From a virus, in IMG/VR virus record IMGVR_UViG_3300008107_000831, positions 1-24,908 of that record: a stretch of DNA of 24,908 bases; one strand, 5' to 3'. This document shows, in pieces, positions 1-8,183 of this stretch; positions within the stretch are counted from its first letter, which is position 1; each line of letters opens with the position of its first letter. The translations under genes were made by a program, and so were the position numbers. The notes beneath the pieces are model-generated. The model ran no database searches and was not told the origin of the DNA. It was given only the letters and a program-made list of their open reading frames with translations.

Positions 1-144
1 GGAGTATCTACATCTGTCGGTGCAGCAACTACTAATTATTTTTCGATGCCAGCAAATTCTGTAGAATTTTTAGAGAAACTTCCAACCGATGTTATTTGGT
101 CATCAGTAGCAATCAAAGCATCAAAAGTAGGTCTTACTAACTAA
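1..144 (+). CDS. C-terminal fragment of an unidentified protein upstream of gp21
   Basis: The first reading frame is open from the window edge and stops with TAA at 142-144, giving 47 C-terminal residues that end SKVGLTN. It lies four bases before the gp21 start, in the slot where T4-like phages carry head-assembly genes between the portal (gp20) and gp21. The fragment is moderately hydrophobic with no motif I recognise. From position alone a small structural or prohead-core protein is likely, but I cannot name it. The start lies outside the window. Confidence 0.6.
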   Translation, partial: GVSTSVGAATTNYFSMPANSVEFLEKLPTDVIWSSVAIKASKVGLTN

Positions 145-148
145 TCCA

Positions 149-799
149 ATGAAACTTATCAGAGAAGAAATCGAAAAAGTTAAAGTTATCACCGAAAGTG
201 TTGGTGGTAAAAAGCATATGTATATTCAGGGGGTTTTTCTCCAAAGTGAAACTGTAAACCGTAATGGTAGACTTTATCCATTTTCTATAATGGAAAGAGA
301 AGTTAGTCGTTATAATGAAAATTATGTTAAGAAGGGTAGAGCATTAGGTGAGTTAGGTCACCCAGATGGTCCAACCGTAAATCTCGATAGAGTTTCACAC
401 AAAATTACCGAACTCAAGCAAAGTGGTAATAACTTTGTAGGTAAGGCACAAATTCTTTCCACTCCTATGGGAAAGATTGCAGAATCACTCCTTAAAGATG
501 GTGTAACTCTCGGCGTTTCGTCTCGTGGTATTGGATCACTAAGAGAAAACAATAAAGGTTATAAGGAAGTTGGTGAAGATTTCATGTTGGCAACTGCTGC
601 CGATATCGTCGCTGATCCTTCTGCTCCTGATGCGTTTGTTCAGGGAATTATGGAAGGAAAAGAGTGGGTTTGGGATGGAGGTGTTCTCCGCGAAAAACTC
701 GCTGAAAATACTAAAAAAAGAATTAATACTTTAGTAAATCAGAGAAGATTGGAAGAACATAAAATTGAGTTATTCAATGAATTTTTAAATTCATTGTAA
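149..799 (+). CDS. gp21: gp21 prohead core protease
   Basis: This 216-residue protein matches the T4 gp21 (T4 prohead protease) family in length and sequence character. The family is a serine protease that sits inside the prohead and cleaves scaffold, capsid and internal proteins after (I/L)-x-E sites. Visible signatures are the N-terminal SETVNRNGRLYP block, the GELGHPDGP segment with the likely catalytic His near residue 71, and GVSSRGIGSL with the likely nucleophile Ser at about 124-125. The AADIVADPSAPDAFV block further on is also typical. There is no clear Shine-Dalgarno before the ATG, so translation is probably coupled to the upstream gene. In other T4-like phages gp22 follows directly; here a methyltransferase-like gene separates them. 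Confidence 0.93.
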   Translation: MKLIREEIEKVKVITESVGGKKHMYIQGVFLQSETVNRNGRLYPFSIMEREVSRYNENYVKKGRALGELGHPDGPTVNLDRVSHKITELKQSGNNFVGKAQILSTPMGKIAESLLKDGVTLGVSSRGIGSLRENNKGYKEVGEDFMLATAADIVADPSAPDAFVQGIMEGKEWVWDGGVLREKLAENTKKRINTLVNQRRLEEHKIELFNEFLNSL

Positions 800-806
800 T
801 TATTTA

Positions 807-1532
807 ATGTATGAAATTACTTCTGATGAAAATAATAAAATACATGAATTGCATCAAAAAATAGCAGAATTAATTGAAGATAAAGGTATTGATATTCGTA
901 TAAAAGAATTATACGGAAATGATACTACTTTGATAATAGATCCAAATATTATTAAAAATATTGTTCCTAGAGATCATTACATTCATAGATATTTTCACTG
1001 TAGTACATTTTATTATATTGAAAAATTATTAGAAATAAATCCATCTAAAATATTAGATGTTGGTTGTGGTTCAAATACATTTAAAAAATTTTATCCTATA
1101 ATTTATGGAATTGATCCTTTAATTCAAGATGCAGATGAAAAAATTCAATTTAATGAGACTTTTATAAGAAATCATTTGAATGAATTTGAATGTGTAATGT
1201 CAATCTGCAGTCTACATCGTGATATTTCCTTTTTTTCTTTAGAACAAAGAATTTGCGATTTTTTAAAAATTGTAAGTCCTGGAGGAAGAGCATATATTGC
1301 ACTTAACAGTTTTGTTTTATTATCAAATATTAGCAATGAATATTTTAAGTATTTTTACAATAATAATCTTTCAATAAAAATTAAAAATATTAGATCTATA
1401 GTCAATAAAATAATTAATCAAATAAATCAATACGAAAATATATTAGAATACAACAATTTAGTTGGTTATGGTGATAATCAATCATATTCTCACATAGATG
1501 GTGATATAAGAATATTAATTGAAAAAACTTAA
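807..1532 (+). CDS. class I SAM-dependent methyltransferase-like protein (inserted gene)
   Basis: This 241-residue protein has class I methyltransferase hallmarks: ILDVGCGSNTF at about residues 82-92 is a glycine-rich SAM-binding motif I. It is followed by an acidic strand end in YGIDP near 100, and LKIVSPGGRAYIAL near 152 resembles the post-motif III strand of the fold. The C-terminal third is Asn/Ile rich and unlike anything I recognise. The substrate is unknown. The gene starts eight bases after gp21 and has no obvious ribosome binding site. It is strikingly AT-rich beside gp22 and gp23 and interrupts the usual gp21-gp22 order, so it looks like a recently acquired cargo gene. Alternative: a degenerate methyltransferase fold without activity. 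Confidence 0.7.
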   Translation: MYEITSDENNKIHELHQKIAELIEDKGIDIRIKELYGNDTTLIIDPNIIKNIVPRDHYIHRYFHCSTFYYIEKLLEINPSKILDVGCGSNTFKKFYPIIYGIDPLIQDADEKIQFNETFIRNHLNEFECVMSICSLHRDISFFSLEQRICDFLKIVSPGGRAYIALNSFVLLSNISNEYFKYFYNNNLSIKIKNIRSIVNKIINQINQYENILEYNNLVGYGDNQSYSHIDGDIRILIEKT

Positions 1533-1545
1533 AAATTTTTAATTT

Positions 1546-1553
1546 GATAAATA
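1546..1553 (+). promoter_or_regulatory. candidate T4-type late promoter for gp22
   Basis: GATAAATA lies 39 bases before the gp22 start in an otherwise empty 60-base gap, and is extended on the right as AATATAG. T4 late promoters need only a TATAAATA-like -10 element read by the gp55 sigma factor, and cyanophage late promoters have been described with a similar ATAAATA core. The position before a scaffold gene fits late expression. A match this short in AT-rich DNA can arise by chance. Confidence 0.45.
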
Positions 1554-1592
1554 AATATAGATTAAATTCTTAAGGTTAATCGGAGAGTTCAA

Positions 1593-2834
1593 ATGTCTCG
1601 TGGCAATCAATTACAAGAAATGGAAGCAGGCACTAAGCAATCCAGAACCGCTGTTAACGCTGGCGCTAAGGCGGGAGATGCAATGCAAAAATTAGCACCT
1701 GGAGCAGTTGCTGGTCAAACTGGTAGCTGGGAAGATCTTGGTGGTCCTACTCCAGAAAACTATCGCTCTGACGATAGTTCTGCAGAACTAAAAACACCAG
1801 GTAAAACCCTACAACAAGTAAAAAATGTTGTAAATAAGGGTGCAAAATCTGCTGATCCTATGAAGGGTCTGAATAAGAGCCAGGCAGTTAAAGAAGAAGA
1901 AGAATTGGAAGATCAAGATCTTGTTGAAGAAGAAATTGATGAAGAAGAGATTGATTCTGAAGAAGTAGAAATTGAAGAAGAAATCGTATCTGAAGCATCT
2001 AAAGAAGATGATGAAGAAGATGAGGATGAAGAAGATGAGGATGAAGAAGATGAAGAAGATGAAGATGAAAAAATGAAGAAGGAAGAGTATGACATCGAAG
2101 AAGATGTAAATGCTCTTTTAAATTCAAGTGACGAAGAAGAACTCTCCGAAGAGTTTAAGGAAAAGGCAAGAACTATCTTTGAATCAGCACTAAGATCAAA
2201 AGTGTCTGAAATCAAAGAAGAGTTAACTAAACAGTATGAAGTTGCTTACGAGCAAAGACTAATTGAAGAAGTTGAAGAAATCAAAATCTCTCTAGAAGAG
2301 AGAGTTGATTCATATCTAGAGTATGTTGCAGAAGAATGGATGACTGAGAACGAACTCGCAATTGAGCACGGTCTTAAGTCAGATATGACTGAATCATTCC
2401 TCGCAGGAATGAGAGGTCTTTTTGAAGAGCATTATGTATCAATCCCTGAAGATAAATATGATGTGTTAGAGAGTATGGTAGAAAAACTTGATGAGATGGA
2501 GACAAAACTCAACGAGCAAATCGAGAAAAATGTTTCTTTAAACAAGCGTCTCTCCGAGTCGATTGCACAAGGAATTTTTGATGAAATTTCTGAGGGCCTT
2601 GCTGCTACTCAGAAAGATAAGCTCGCTTCACTTGCCGAAAGTGTTGAGTTTGAAAGTGACACAGAATATCGTGAGAAACTGGAGACCCTGAAGGAATCAT
2701 ATTTCCCTTCAAGAACTGTATCTCCTCAAGCACAATCTGAAACTCTTTCTGAAGGAGTAGACGTTGCTACTGAGTATCACTCAGATTCAATGAATGCTTA
2801 CCTGAGAACTCTTTCAGCAGTTGCTAAAAAGTGA
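1593..2834 (+). CDS. gp22: gp22 prohead core scaffold protein
   Basis: This 413-residue, highly acidic and mostly helical protein sits between the protease and the major capsid gene, the position of the T4 gp22 scaffold. Residues about 137-166 are an almost unbroken Glu/Asp tract, followed by long coiled-coil-like helices with many Leu/Ile-x-Glu sites. These are what gp21 would cleave when the scaffold is degraded during maturation. The N-terminal 110 residues are a low-complexity Ala/Gly/Lys segment. CGGAGAG at 1580-1586 is a good ribosome binding site seven bases before the ATG. It is longer than T4 gp22 (about 270 residues), mainly because of the N-terminal and acidic regions. The assignment rests on composition and position more than on motifs. 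Confidence 0.87.
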   Translation: MSRGNQLQEMEAGTKQSRTAVNAGAKAGDAMQKLAPGAVAGQTGSWEDLGGPTPENYRSDDSSAELKTPGKTLQQVKNVVNKGAKSADPMKGLNKSQAVKEEEELEDQDLVEEEIDEEEIDSEEVEIEEEIVSEASKEDDEEDEDEEDEDEEDEEDEDEKMKKEEYDIEEDVNALLNSSDEEELSEEFKEKARTIFESALRSKVSEIKEELTKQYEVAYEQRLIEEVEEIKISLEERVDSYLEYVAEEWMTENELAIEHGLKSDMTESFLAGMRGLFEEHYVSIPEDKYDVLESMVEKLDEMETKLNEQIEKNVSLNKRLSESIAQGIFDEISEGLAATQKDKLASLAESVEFESDTEYREKLETLKESYFPSRTVSPQAQSETLSEGVDVATEYHSDSMNAYLRTLSAVAKK

Positions 2835-2883
2835 ATTTAATATTATCCAAATAAACACAAACACTAGTAAAAGGTAAACGCAA

Positions 2884-4296
2884 ATGTTCCAATCCGAGCA
2901 TCTGCAGGAAAAGTGGGCACCACTTCTCGACTATGATGGTCTTGATCCTATCAAAGATTCACACAGAAGAGCAGTAACCGCTGTCCTGCTAGAAAACCAA
3001 GAAAAATTCTTAAGAGAGCAACAGGCTTTCTCAAGTGGTGTCCTGATGGAGACCCCAACCAACGCTGGTAATGCTGCTGGCGCTTCAGGTGGTTTCTCAG
3101 GTTCCGCTGCTGCAGGTGGTCCTGTAGCAGGTTTCGATCCAGTTCTGATTTCACTCATCAGACGTGCAATGCCTAACCTGGTCGCTTATGACCTCGCAGG
3201 TGTTCAACCAATGAGTGGTCCTACTGGACTTATCTTCGCAATGCGTTCCCGTTATAACGATCAGTCGGGAACCGAAGCACTGTTCAACGAAGCAGATACC
3301 GCATTCTCAGGTCAAGATGATGGTCTTAACCTAACTGCTGGTATTTCTAGTGCAGTTGCAGGTATGGGTACTACTACCCAGTATGGTTCAAACCCAGGTC
3401 TTCTTAACCCTGTTGGTACTGGTGCATCCACTGGTGCTGCTGGTTATAACGTTGGTCAGGGTATGGTTACTGGCGATTCCGAGAACCTCGGCAATGGCGA
3501 TGGTAACCAGTTCAACGAGATGGCATTCTCAATCGAGAAAGTTCTTGTTGAAGCAAAGTCAAGAGCACTGAAAGCCGAGTATTCACTAGAACTCGCTCAG
3601 GACCTCAAGGCAATCCACGGTCTAAACGCAGAAGCAGAACTTGCTAACATTCTCTCCACTGAGATCCTCGCAGAAATCAACAGAGAAGTTATCAGAACCA
3701 TCTACAAGGTTGCTGAGCAAGGTGCTGCTGTAAATACTGCTACCGCTGGTGTATTTGACCTTGACGTTGATTCAAACGGTCGTTGGTCCGTTGAGAAGTT
3801 CAAGGGTCTTCTTTTCCAAATCGAGCGTGATGCTAACGCAATCGCACAAAGAACTCGTAGAGGAAAGGGTAATGTTATCATGTGTTCTGCTGACGTTGCA
3901 TCTGCTCTTAGCATGGCTGGTGTTCTCGATTACACCCCTGCTCTGAATGCAAACCTCAACGTTGATGACACTGGTAACACCTTCGCTGGTGTTCTTCTCG
4001 GTAAGTTCCGCGTATATATCGATCCATATTCGGCAAACGTATCTGCTAACCAGTACTACGTTGTTGGATACAAGGGTTCCAGCCCATATGATGCTGGTCT
4101 CTTCTACTGCCCATATGTTCCTCTCCAAATGGTTCGTGCCGTTGGTGAGAACACCTTCCAGCCTAAGATTGGCTTTAAGACCAGATACGGTCTTGTTGCT
4201 AACCCATTTGCTGAAGGAACCACTCAAGGTCTCGGCAGACTTCAAGTTAACGCAAACCGTTACTACAGAAGAGTTCAAATCAAGAACCTCATGTGA
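2884..4296 (+). CDS. gp23: gp23 major capsid protein
   Basis: This 470-residue protein has the T4 gp23 N-terminal pattern: a Lys-Trp-x-Pro-Leu-Leu motif, then DSHRRAVTAVLLENQE. It also has the conserved body including VAYDLAGVQPMSGPTGLIFAMR and the C-terminal RYGLVANPFAEGTTQGLGR block (quoted in part). It forms the hexameric capsid lattice. A likely gp21 maturation site is L-M-E at residues 54-56, which would remove the N-terminal delta domain as in T4. AAAAGG at 2868-2873 is a plausible but distant ribosome binding site. The gene is clearly richer in GC than its neighbours and uses C-ending codons, as expected for the most heavily translated phage gene. A strong terminator follows the stop. 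Confidence 0.98.
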   Translation: MFQSEHLQEKWAPLLDYDGLDPIKDSHRRAVTAVLLENQEKFLREQQAFSSGVLMETPTNAGNAAGASGGFSGSAAAGGPVAGFDPVLISLIRRAMPNLVAYDLAGVQPMSGPTGLIFAMRSRYNDQSGTEALFNEADTAFSGQDDGLNLTAGISSAVAGMGTTTQYGSNPGLLNPVGTGASTGAAGYNVGQGMVTGDSENLGNGDGNQFNEMAFSIEKVLVEAKSRALKAEYSLELAQDLKAIHGLNAEAELANILSTEILAEINREVIRTIYKVAEQGAAVNTATAGVFDLDVDSNGRWSVEKFKGLLFQIERDANAIAQRTRRGKGNVIMCSADVASALSMAGVLDYTPALNANLNVDDTGNTFAGVLLGKFRVYIDPYSANVSANQYYVVGYKGSSPYDAGLFYCPYVPLQMVRAVGENTFQPKIGFKTRYGLVANPFAEGTTQGLGRLQVNANRYYRRVQIKNLM

Positions 4297-4317
4297 TATC
4301 TGGTCACATTTTTACCA

Positions 4318-4343
4318 GGGGATCCGAAAGGGTCCCCTTTTTT
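4318..4343 (+). terminator. intrinsic terminator after gp23
   Basis: An 8-bp stem (4318-4325 pairing with 4330-4337, one G-U wobble) is capped by a GAAA tetraloop and followed by six T at 4338-4343. It starts 22 bases after the gp23 stop, where T4-like phages commonly end the capsid transcript. Confidence 0.93.
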
Positions 4344-4351
4344 AATAAATA
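4344..4351 (+). promoter_or_regulatory. candidate late promoter after the gp23 terminator
   Basis: AATAAATA begins directly after the terminator T-run and lies 25 bases before the next start codon at 4376. It carries the ATAAATA core of T4-type late promoters and would restart transcription for the SGNH-like gene and gp3. The motif is short and the surroundings AT-rich. Confidence 0.35.
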
Positions 4352-4375
4352 AAATTTATAATTAAAGAAAATAAT

Positions 4376-5230
4376 ATGAGTAAATCTTTATTAATAACCT
4401 TTGGATGCAGTTGGACTTATGGAATAGGTGCAGGTTATGAAGAGGGTATGAATGAAGAATTTTATACCGATAAAATAAGATGGTCTGAAGAATTATGCTA
4501 TGAACATTCATGGAGACGAATAGTATTAGATAATTTAAATATAAAAGGTTTAAATTTTTCAGTTGGTGGAAGTAGTAATCAAAAACAATTTAAATTCGCA
4601 AAAGAATTTTTCATAAGTGATGAATGGAATTCTATAAAAAATGAATATGATAACATAGTTGTTCTTTGGGGATTGACTACAACTGAAAGAACTTATATGT
4701 GGTGCAATGATGTTGATAGTTACCAAGATATTTTTTTACACGATGAGCGTAGAAAATTTAATAAAATCATATCACCAGTTGGGAATAAATTTATTAAAAA
4801 AGAAAGAATTTCATTTTCTGAACAATTGGAATTGGTGATAAATAGATTATCATACAACCATGATAATGAAGTTGAGCAATTGACTAATAATATTTTATTT
4901 TGGAATTATTTTTTTAAAGCAATAGGAATAAAAAATATCTGGTTTGATACTTTTGATAGTCATCAATATACATCAGATATAGAAAATTTAATAGATTCTG
5001 ACAATCAAGAAAGAGATCTTTTATTTAAATTATGTAGTTGGCATATTGAAAAAAACCCAGATATTTTAGAAACTGATAAATTATCAAAAGGTGCAATTGT
5101 TACTCATGATTATTTTTTATATGCAGCAAGAAATAAAATAATAAATCCATATAGTTATCATCCAGTAAAAAGTCAATATAGATTAATAGGTGAATATTTT
5201 ACTAAACAATTAAGACCTTATTTTCACTAA
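4376..5230 (+). CDS. SGNH/GDSL-hydrolase-like protein (inserted gene)
   Basis: The 284-residue product begins with a hydrophobic strand running into FGCSWTYG (about residues 9-16), which resembles block I of SGNH/GDSL hydrolases (GDSxxxG) with Ser12 as the possible nucleophile. VGGSSNQ near 62-68 resembles the Gly and Asn oxyanion blocks. SYHPVKSQYRLIGEYF near 260-275 carries a His at the place of the C-terminal catalytic His, although the Asp usually three residues before it is not seen. The family hydrolyses esters, often acyl groups on glycans or lipids; the substrate here is unknown. The gene is very AT-rich, sits between gp23 and gp3 and starts just after a terminator, so it looks acquired. 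It may be a virion-associated or host-envelope-modifying enzyme, but that is inference. Confidence 0.6.
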   Translation: MSKSLLITFGCSWTYGIGAGYEEGMNEEFYTDKIRWSEELCYEHSWRRIVLDNLNIKGLNFSVGGSSNQKQFKFAKEFFISDEWNSIKNEYDNIVVLWGLTTTERTYMWCNDVDSYQDIFLHDERRKFNKIISPVGNKFIKKERISFSEQLELVINRLSYNHDNEVEQLTNNILFWNYFFKAIGIKNIWFDTFDSHQYTSDIENLIDSDNQERDLLFKLCSWHIEKNPDILETDKLSKGAIVTHDYFLYAARNKIINPYSYHPVKSQYRLIGEYFTKQLRPYFH

Positions 5231-5235
5231 AAATT

Positions 5236-5799
5236 ATGACAGTAGGAAACGCTTTTAGCAATCAAATACAGAATAGAAATTTTCTATCCTCTGTCAGATT
5301 TAAGTTTGTATTAAATAGAGCAAGAAAAGTTTCTTTCTTTTCAAATTCAGCAAATGTACCTGGATTAACTTTAGGTGTTGCAGAACAACCAAATTACCTA
5401 AGAGATATTCCAATTCCAGGTGATAAAATGGATTTTGATGATTTTAATTTAAAATTCTTAGTTGATGAAAATCTTGAAAACTACATGCAAATACAAAATT
5501 GGATGAGAGGATTAGGGTTTCCAGAAAGTTTAAGTGAAATTCACAACTTACAAAAAAATCCTCCAATAGTTAATAATAAATTAACTCCAGAGATGAATAT
5601 CTATTCTGATGGAACTTTACAAGTATTAAACAGTAATAATAATGTCCAATTTGAAGTAATTTTTAGAGACATGTTTCCATATAGTTTATCTGCTCTTGAA
5701 TTTGATGCTACAAATTCTGATGAAGAATACTTTACTTCAGAGGTGTCTTTTAAGTATACTATGTATAATATAGTTGATAGGAAAGGAAATCCTTTATGA
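5236..5799 (+). CDS. gp3: gp3-like tail completion / tail tube terminator protein
   Basis: The 187-residue protein has the tube-fold pattern shared by T4 gp3, gp19 and gp54. This is an early basic strand (RFKFVLNRARKVSFFSNSAN), then VPGLTLG, then IPIPGDKMDFDDFNLKFLVD and a conserved ENYMQIQNWMRGLGFP block. T4 gp3 (176 residues) caps the tail tube and stabilises the sheath. The size and the position just after the capsid gene and before uvsY match the gene usually called gp3 in cyanomyoviruses. A gp19 (tube) paralog cannot be fully excluded by eye. The start lies five bases after the SGNH-like stop, with no clear ribosome binding site. Its TGA overlaps the uvsY ATG. Confidence 0.75.
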   Translation: MTVGNAFSNQIQNRNFLSSVRFKFVLNRARKVSFFSNSANVPGLTLGVAEQPNYLRDIPIPGDKMDFDDFNLKFLVDENLENYMQIQNWMRGLGFPESLSEIHNLQKNPPIVNNKLTPEMNIYSDGTLQVLNSNNNVQFEVIFRDMFPYSLSALEFDATNSDEEYFTSEVSFKYTMYNIVDRKGNPL

Positions 5800-6233
5800 T
5801 AATAGATCTTGATGTAATTCAAAAAATGTGGGAAGAAGATGCAAAAATTGATATGGACAATTTACATACAGAATCTACAAATATTCCCATATTACATGCA
5901 AAATATTTTGACATTTATAATAACGTAGTTTTATTAAAAAAGAAAGCAGAGCAACAAAGAAAAAATATTAGGCACGAAAGATACGAATATTTTACTGGGA
6001 AAGCGGACCCTGATGTTTATATTGAAAACCCTTTCCCCAAAAAAATTAGAGATAAGGATACTCTACAAAAGTACTTAGATGCTGATGAAAAATTATCACA
6101 ATCATCTTTAAAAATTGAGTACTACGAAACTATCCTAAATTACTTAGAGAGTATTCTTAAAGTTATTCAAAATAGAACTTATCAAATTAAGAATGCTATC
6201 GAATTTCTAAAATTCCAGGCAGGATATGGTTGA
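5796..6233 (+). CDS. uvsY: UvsY recombination mediator
   Basis: The 145-residue protein (T4 UvsY is 137) shows the family pattern. There is an N-terminal W-x-x-D-x-x-ID region with IPILHAKY, a charged helical middle with basic residues (KKKAEQQRKNIRHERYEYFTGK), and a C-terminal helical segment ending RTYQIKNAIEFLKFQAG. UvsY loads the UvsX recombinase on single-stranded DNA coated with gp32. The ATGA overlap with gp3 and the 8-base overlap with uvsW show tight translational coupling in a gp3-uvsY-uvsW unit. Confidence 0.93.
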   Translation: MIIDLDVIQKMWEEDAKIDMDNLHTESTNIPILHAKYFDIYNNVVLLKKKAEQQRKNIRHERYEYFTGKADPDVYIENPFPKKIRDKDTLQKYLDADEKLSQSSLKIEYYETILNYLESILKVIQNRTYQIKNAIEFLKFQAGYG

Positions 6234-7698
6234 CAAATTTGATTTAATAATTTCAAAGTCTAATGAAGTTTTTTTAAGAATTCAATGTGAACCACATATT
6301 GAATATGAATTAAGAGACTACTTTAAATTTGATGTTCCTAATGCAAAGTTTATGCCTCAGTATAGGGGAAGGAATTGGAATGGAGAAATTCATCTATTTG
6401 ATATGAGATCCAAACAACTTTATGTTGGATTGCTAGATAAATTAATTTCTTTCTGTAAAAATTATAATTATAATTACAAATTTGAAGATAATAAATTCTA
6501 TGGGATGCCTTTTGAAGTTAATGAAAGCATCTCATATGAAGGTGTAAAAGACTACATGAAATCTATTTGTAGTCATTCTCCCAGAGATTATCAAATTGAG
6601 GGAGTATATGATGCTTTAAAGCACAATAGAAGATTATTGATAAGCCCCACTGCATCTGGCAAATCTCTGATGATTTATTCATTAGTGAGGTACTATGTAG
6701 ACAAAGCACAAAAAATTCTCTTAGTTGTTCCAACGACATCTCTTGTAGAGCAGATGTATAAGGATTTTGAGGATTACGGTTGGGATGCTGGTTCATATTG
6801 TCACAAAATTTATTCTGGGAGAGAAAAAACTAATACTTCTTCAGTAGTTATAACAACTTGGCAATCTATCTACAAGTTAGAGCGAGGTTTCTTTGAAGAT
6901 TTTGATGTTGTTATTGGTGATGAAGCACATTTATTTAAATCTAAGTCATTAATTCAAATTATGACTAAACTTCATCATGCAAAATTTAGATTTGGTTTTA
7001 CTGGAACACTAGACGGAACTCAAACACACAAATGGGTTTTAGAAGGTTTATTTGGACCATCATATAAGGTAACCAGAACCGCAGAGTTAATGGAAAAAGG
7101 TCATGTATCAAAACTTGATATTAGATGTCTTATACTGAAGCATACTCCCCAAATATTTGAAACCTATGAAGATGAAGTTCAATTTATTATATCACATGAA
7201 AAGAGAAATAACTTTATTAAAAATCTTGCTTTAGATTTAAAAGGTAATACTCTTATTCTTTTCTCAAGAGTTGAAACTCATGGATTGCCATTATATCAAC
7301 TAATTGATAAGCATAAAAAGAGTGGAAGAAAAGTATTCTTTGTGCATGGTGGAATAGATACTGAAGAAAGAGAAAGAGTTAGAGAAATTACAGAGCAACA
7401 AAATGATGCGATAATTATTGCTTCATATGGTGTATTCTCTACTGGAATAAATATAAAAAACCTCCATAATGTAGTATTTGCATCACCTAGTAAGTCTAGG
7501 GTACGCAATTTACAAAGTATAGGTAGGGTTTTAAGAAAGGGGAAAAATAAAACAAAGGCAATGTTATATGATATTGCTGATGATTGTACTCACAAATCAA
7601 GAAAAAATTATACTTTAAATCATTTAATAGAAAGAATTAAAATTTATAATGAAGAAAAGTTTAATTACGAAATAATTACTATTAATTTAAAGACATGA
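6226..7698 (+). CDS. uvsW: UvsW RNA-DNA and DNA helicase
   Basis: This is a 490-residue superfamily 2 helicase. The N-terminal about 110 residues match the UvsW DNA-binding region (RYFKF-like start, RGRNWNGEIHLFD). Walker A is SPTASGKS near 139-147, the DEAH box is in IGDEAHLF near 231-238, motif III is GFTGT near 260, and motif VI is QSIGRVLRKG near 430. T4 UvsW (about 500 residues) unwinds R-loops and branched DNA, switching replication from origin to recombination mode and acting in fork regression. The start overlaps uvsY by eight bases and the TGA overlaps the next ATG. All core motifs look intact. Confidence 0.96.
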   Translation: MVDKFDLIISKSNEVFLRIQCEPHIEYELRDYFKFDVPNAKFMPQYRGRNWNGEIHLFDMRSKQLYVGLLDKLISFCKNYNYNYKFEDNKFYGMPFEVNESISYEGVKDYMKSICSHSPRDYQIEGVYDALKHNRRLLISPTASGKSLMIYSLVRYYVDKAQKILLVVPTTSLVEQMYKDFEDYGWDAGSYCHKIYSGREKTNTSSVVITTWQSIYKLERGFFEDFDVVIGDEAHLFKSKSLIQIMTKLHHAKFRFGFTGTLDGTQTHKWVLEGLFGPSYKVTRTAELMEKGHVSKLDIRCLILKHTPQIFETYEDEVQFIISHEKRNNFIKNLALDLKGNTLILFSRVETHGLPLYQLIDKHKKSGRKVFFVHGGIDTEERERVREITEQQNDAIIIASYGVFSTGINIKNLHNVVFASPSKSRVRNLQSIGRVLRKGKNKTKAMLYDIADDCTHKSRKNYTLNHLIERIKIYNEEKFNYEIITINLKT

Positions 7699-8093
7699 TG
7701 GAAGAAGACTTTTATGCAACAGTTAAATTAAAAAATGGTGAAGAGATCTTTTGTAAAGTATCTCCATCCATAGAAGATGATGTAACTCTTCTCTTAATTA
7801 CAAATCCAGTTACTATATCTGAAGTTAGAACTAGAAATGGTACTGGTTATAAACTAGAACAATGGTTGAAAACCAGTAGAGAAGATATGTTTATATTAAA
7901 TATGAATGATGTTTTATTAGTGAGTGAATCTAAAAATATCCAGATGATATCAATGTATCAGGGATATATAAGATCTACAAACGATTTCGGTGGTCCTTCT
8001 GGGATACAAAGGAAGATAAATCGTAAAATGGGTTATATCAGTAATATAAATGATGCTAAAGAGATCTTAGAGAAGCTCTATAAAGATATCTAA
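7695..8093 (+). CDS. small protein with Sm-like pattern (paralog 1 of 3)
   Basis: The 132-residue protein begins with a strand pattern (FYATVKLKNGEEIFCKV) seen in Sm/LSm folds, where the first strands carry a charged turn with an NG. It continues with LLLITNPVTI, then LEQWLKTSREDMFILNMNDVLLV and a C-terminal helical tail. The same plan, strand-turn-strand, 'xxNP/KP', 'L-x-x-W', then hydrophobic strand and helix, is seen in the proteins at 21443-21793 and 21795-22061. An Sm-like protein of putative cyanophage origin has been crystallised, which supports the idea, but I cannot verify homology here. It follows uvsW with an ATGA overlap and is the last gene of that operon. An RNA-related role is inference. 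Confidence 0.6.
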   Translation: MMEEDFYATVKLKNGEEIFCKVSPSIEDDVTLLLITNPVTISEVRTRNGTGYKLEQWLKTSREDMFILNMNDVLLVSESKNIQMISMYQGYIRSTNDFGGPSGIQRKINRKMGYISNINDAKEILEKLYKDI

Positions 8094-8154
8094 ATACAAC
8101 CTTTCAAAGGCGACAAACCTATTTTACTCCTATTTGCCTAGGTGTGTCAAGTGT

Positions 8155-8183
8155 TTGTGTATTCAGACCTTAAGTGTTATAAT
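8155..8183 (+). promoter_or_regulatory. sigma70-type promoter for gp55-gp47-gp46
   Basis: TTGTGT (8155-8160), a 17-base spacer and a perfect TATAAT (8178-8183) form a host-type promoter in a 116-base gap. Transcription would start near 8190, about 20 bases before the gp55 ATG. The -10 box is also the left arm of a 7-bp inverted repeat (8178-8184 and 8196-8202). A host-sigma promoter before the late sigma gene fits early or middle expression. Confidence 0.72.

Noticed and set aside
1913-2215. Minus-strand poly-Ser ORF of 100 residues
   Set aside because: It is the complement of the Glu/Asp-rich tract of gp22; GAA/GAT repeats read backwards as Ser codons. No promoter or ribosome binding site.
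3772-4278. Minus-strand ORF of 168 residues inside gp23
   Set aside because: Shadow of the GC-richer, codon-biased capsid gene; no start signals, and the gp23 frame is certain.
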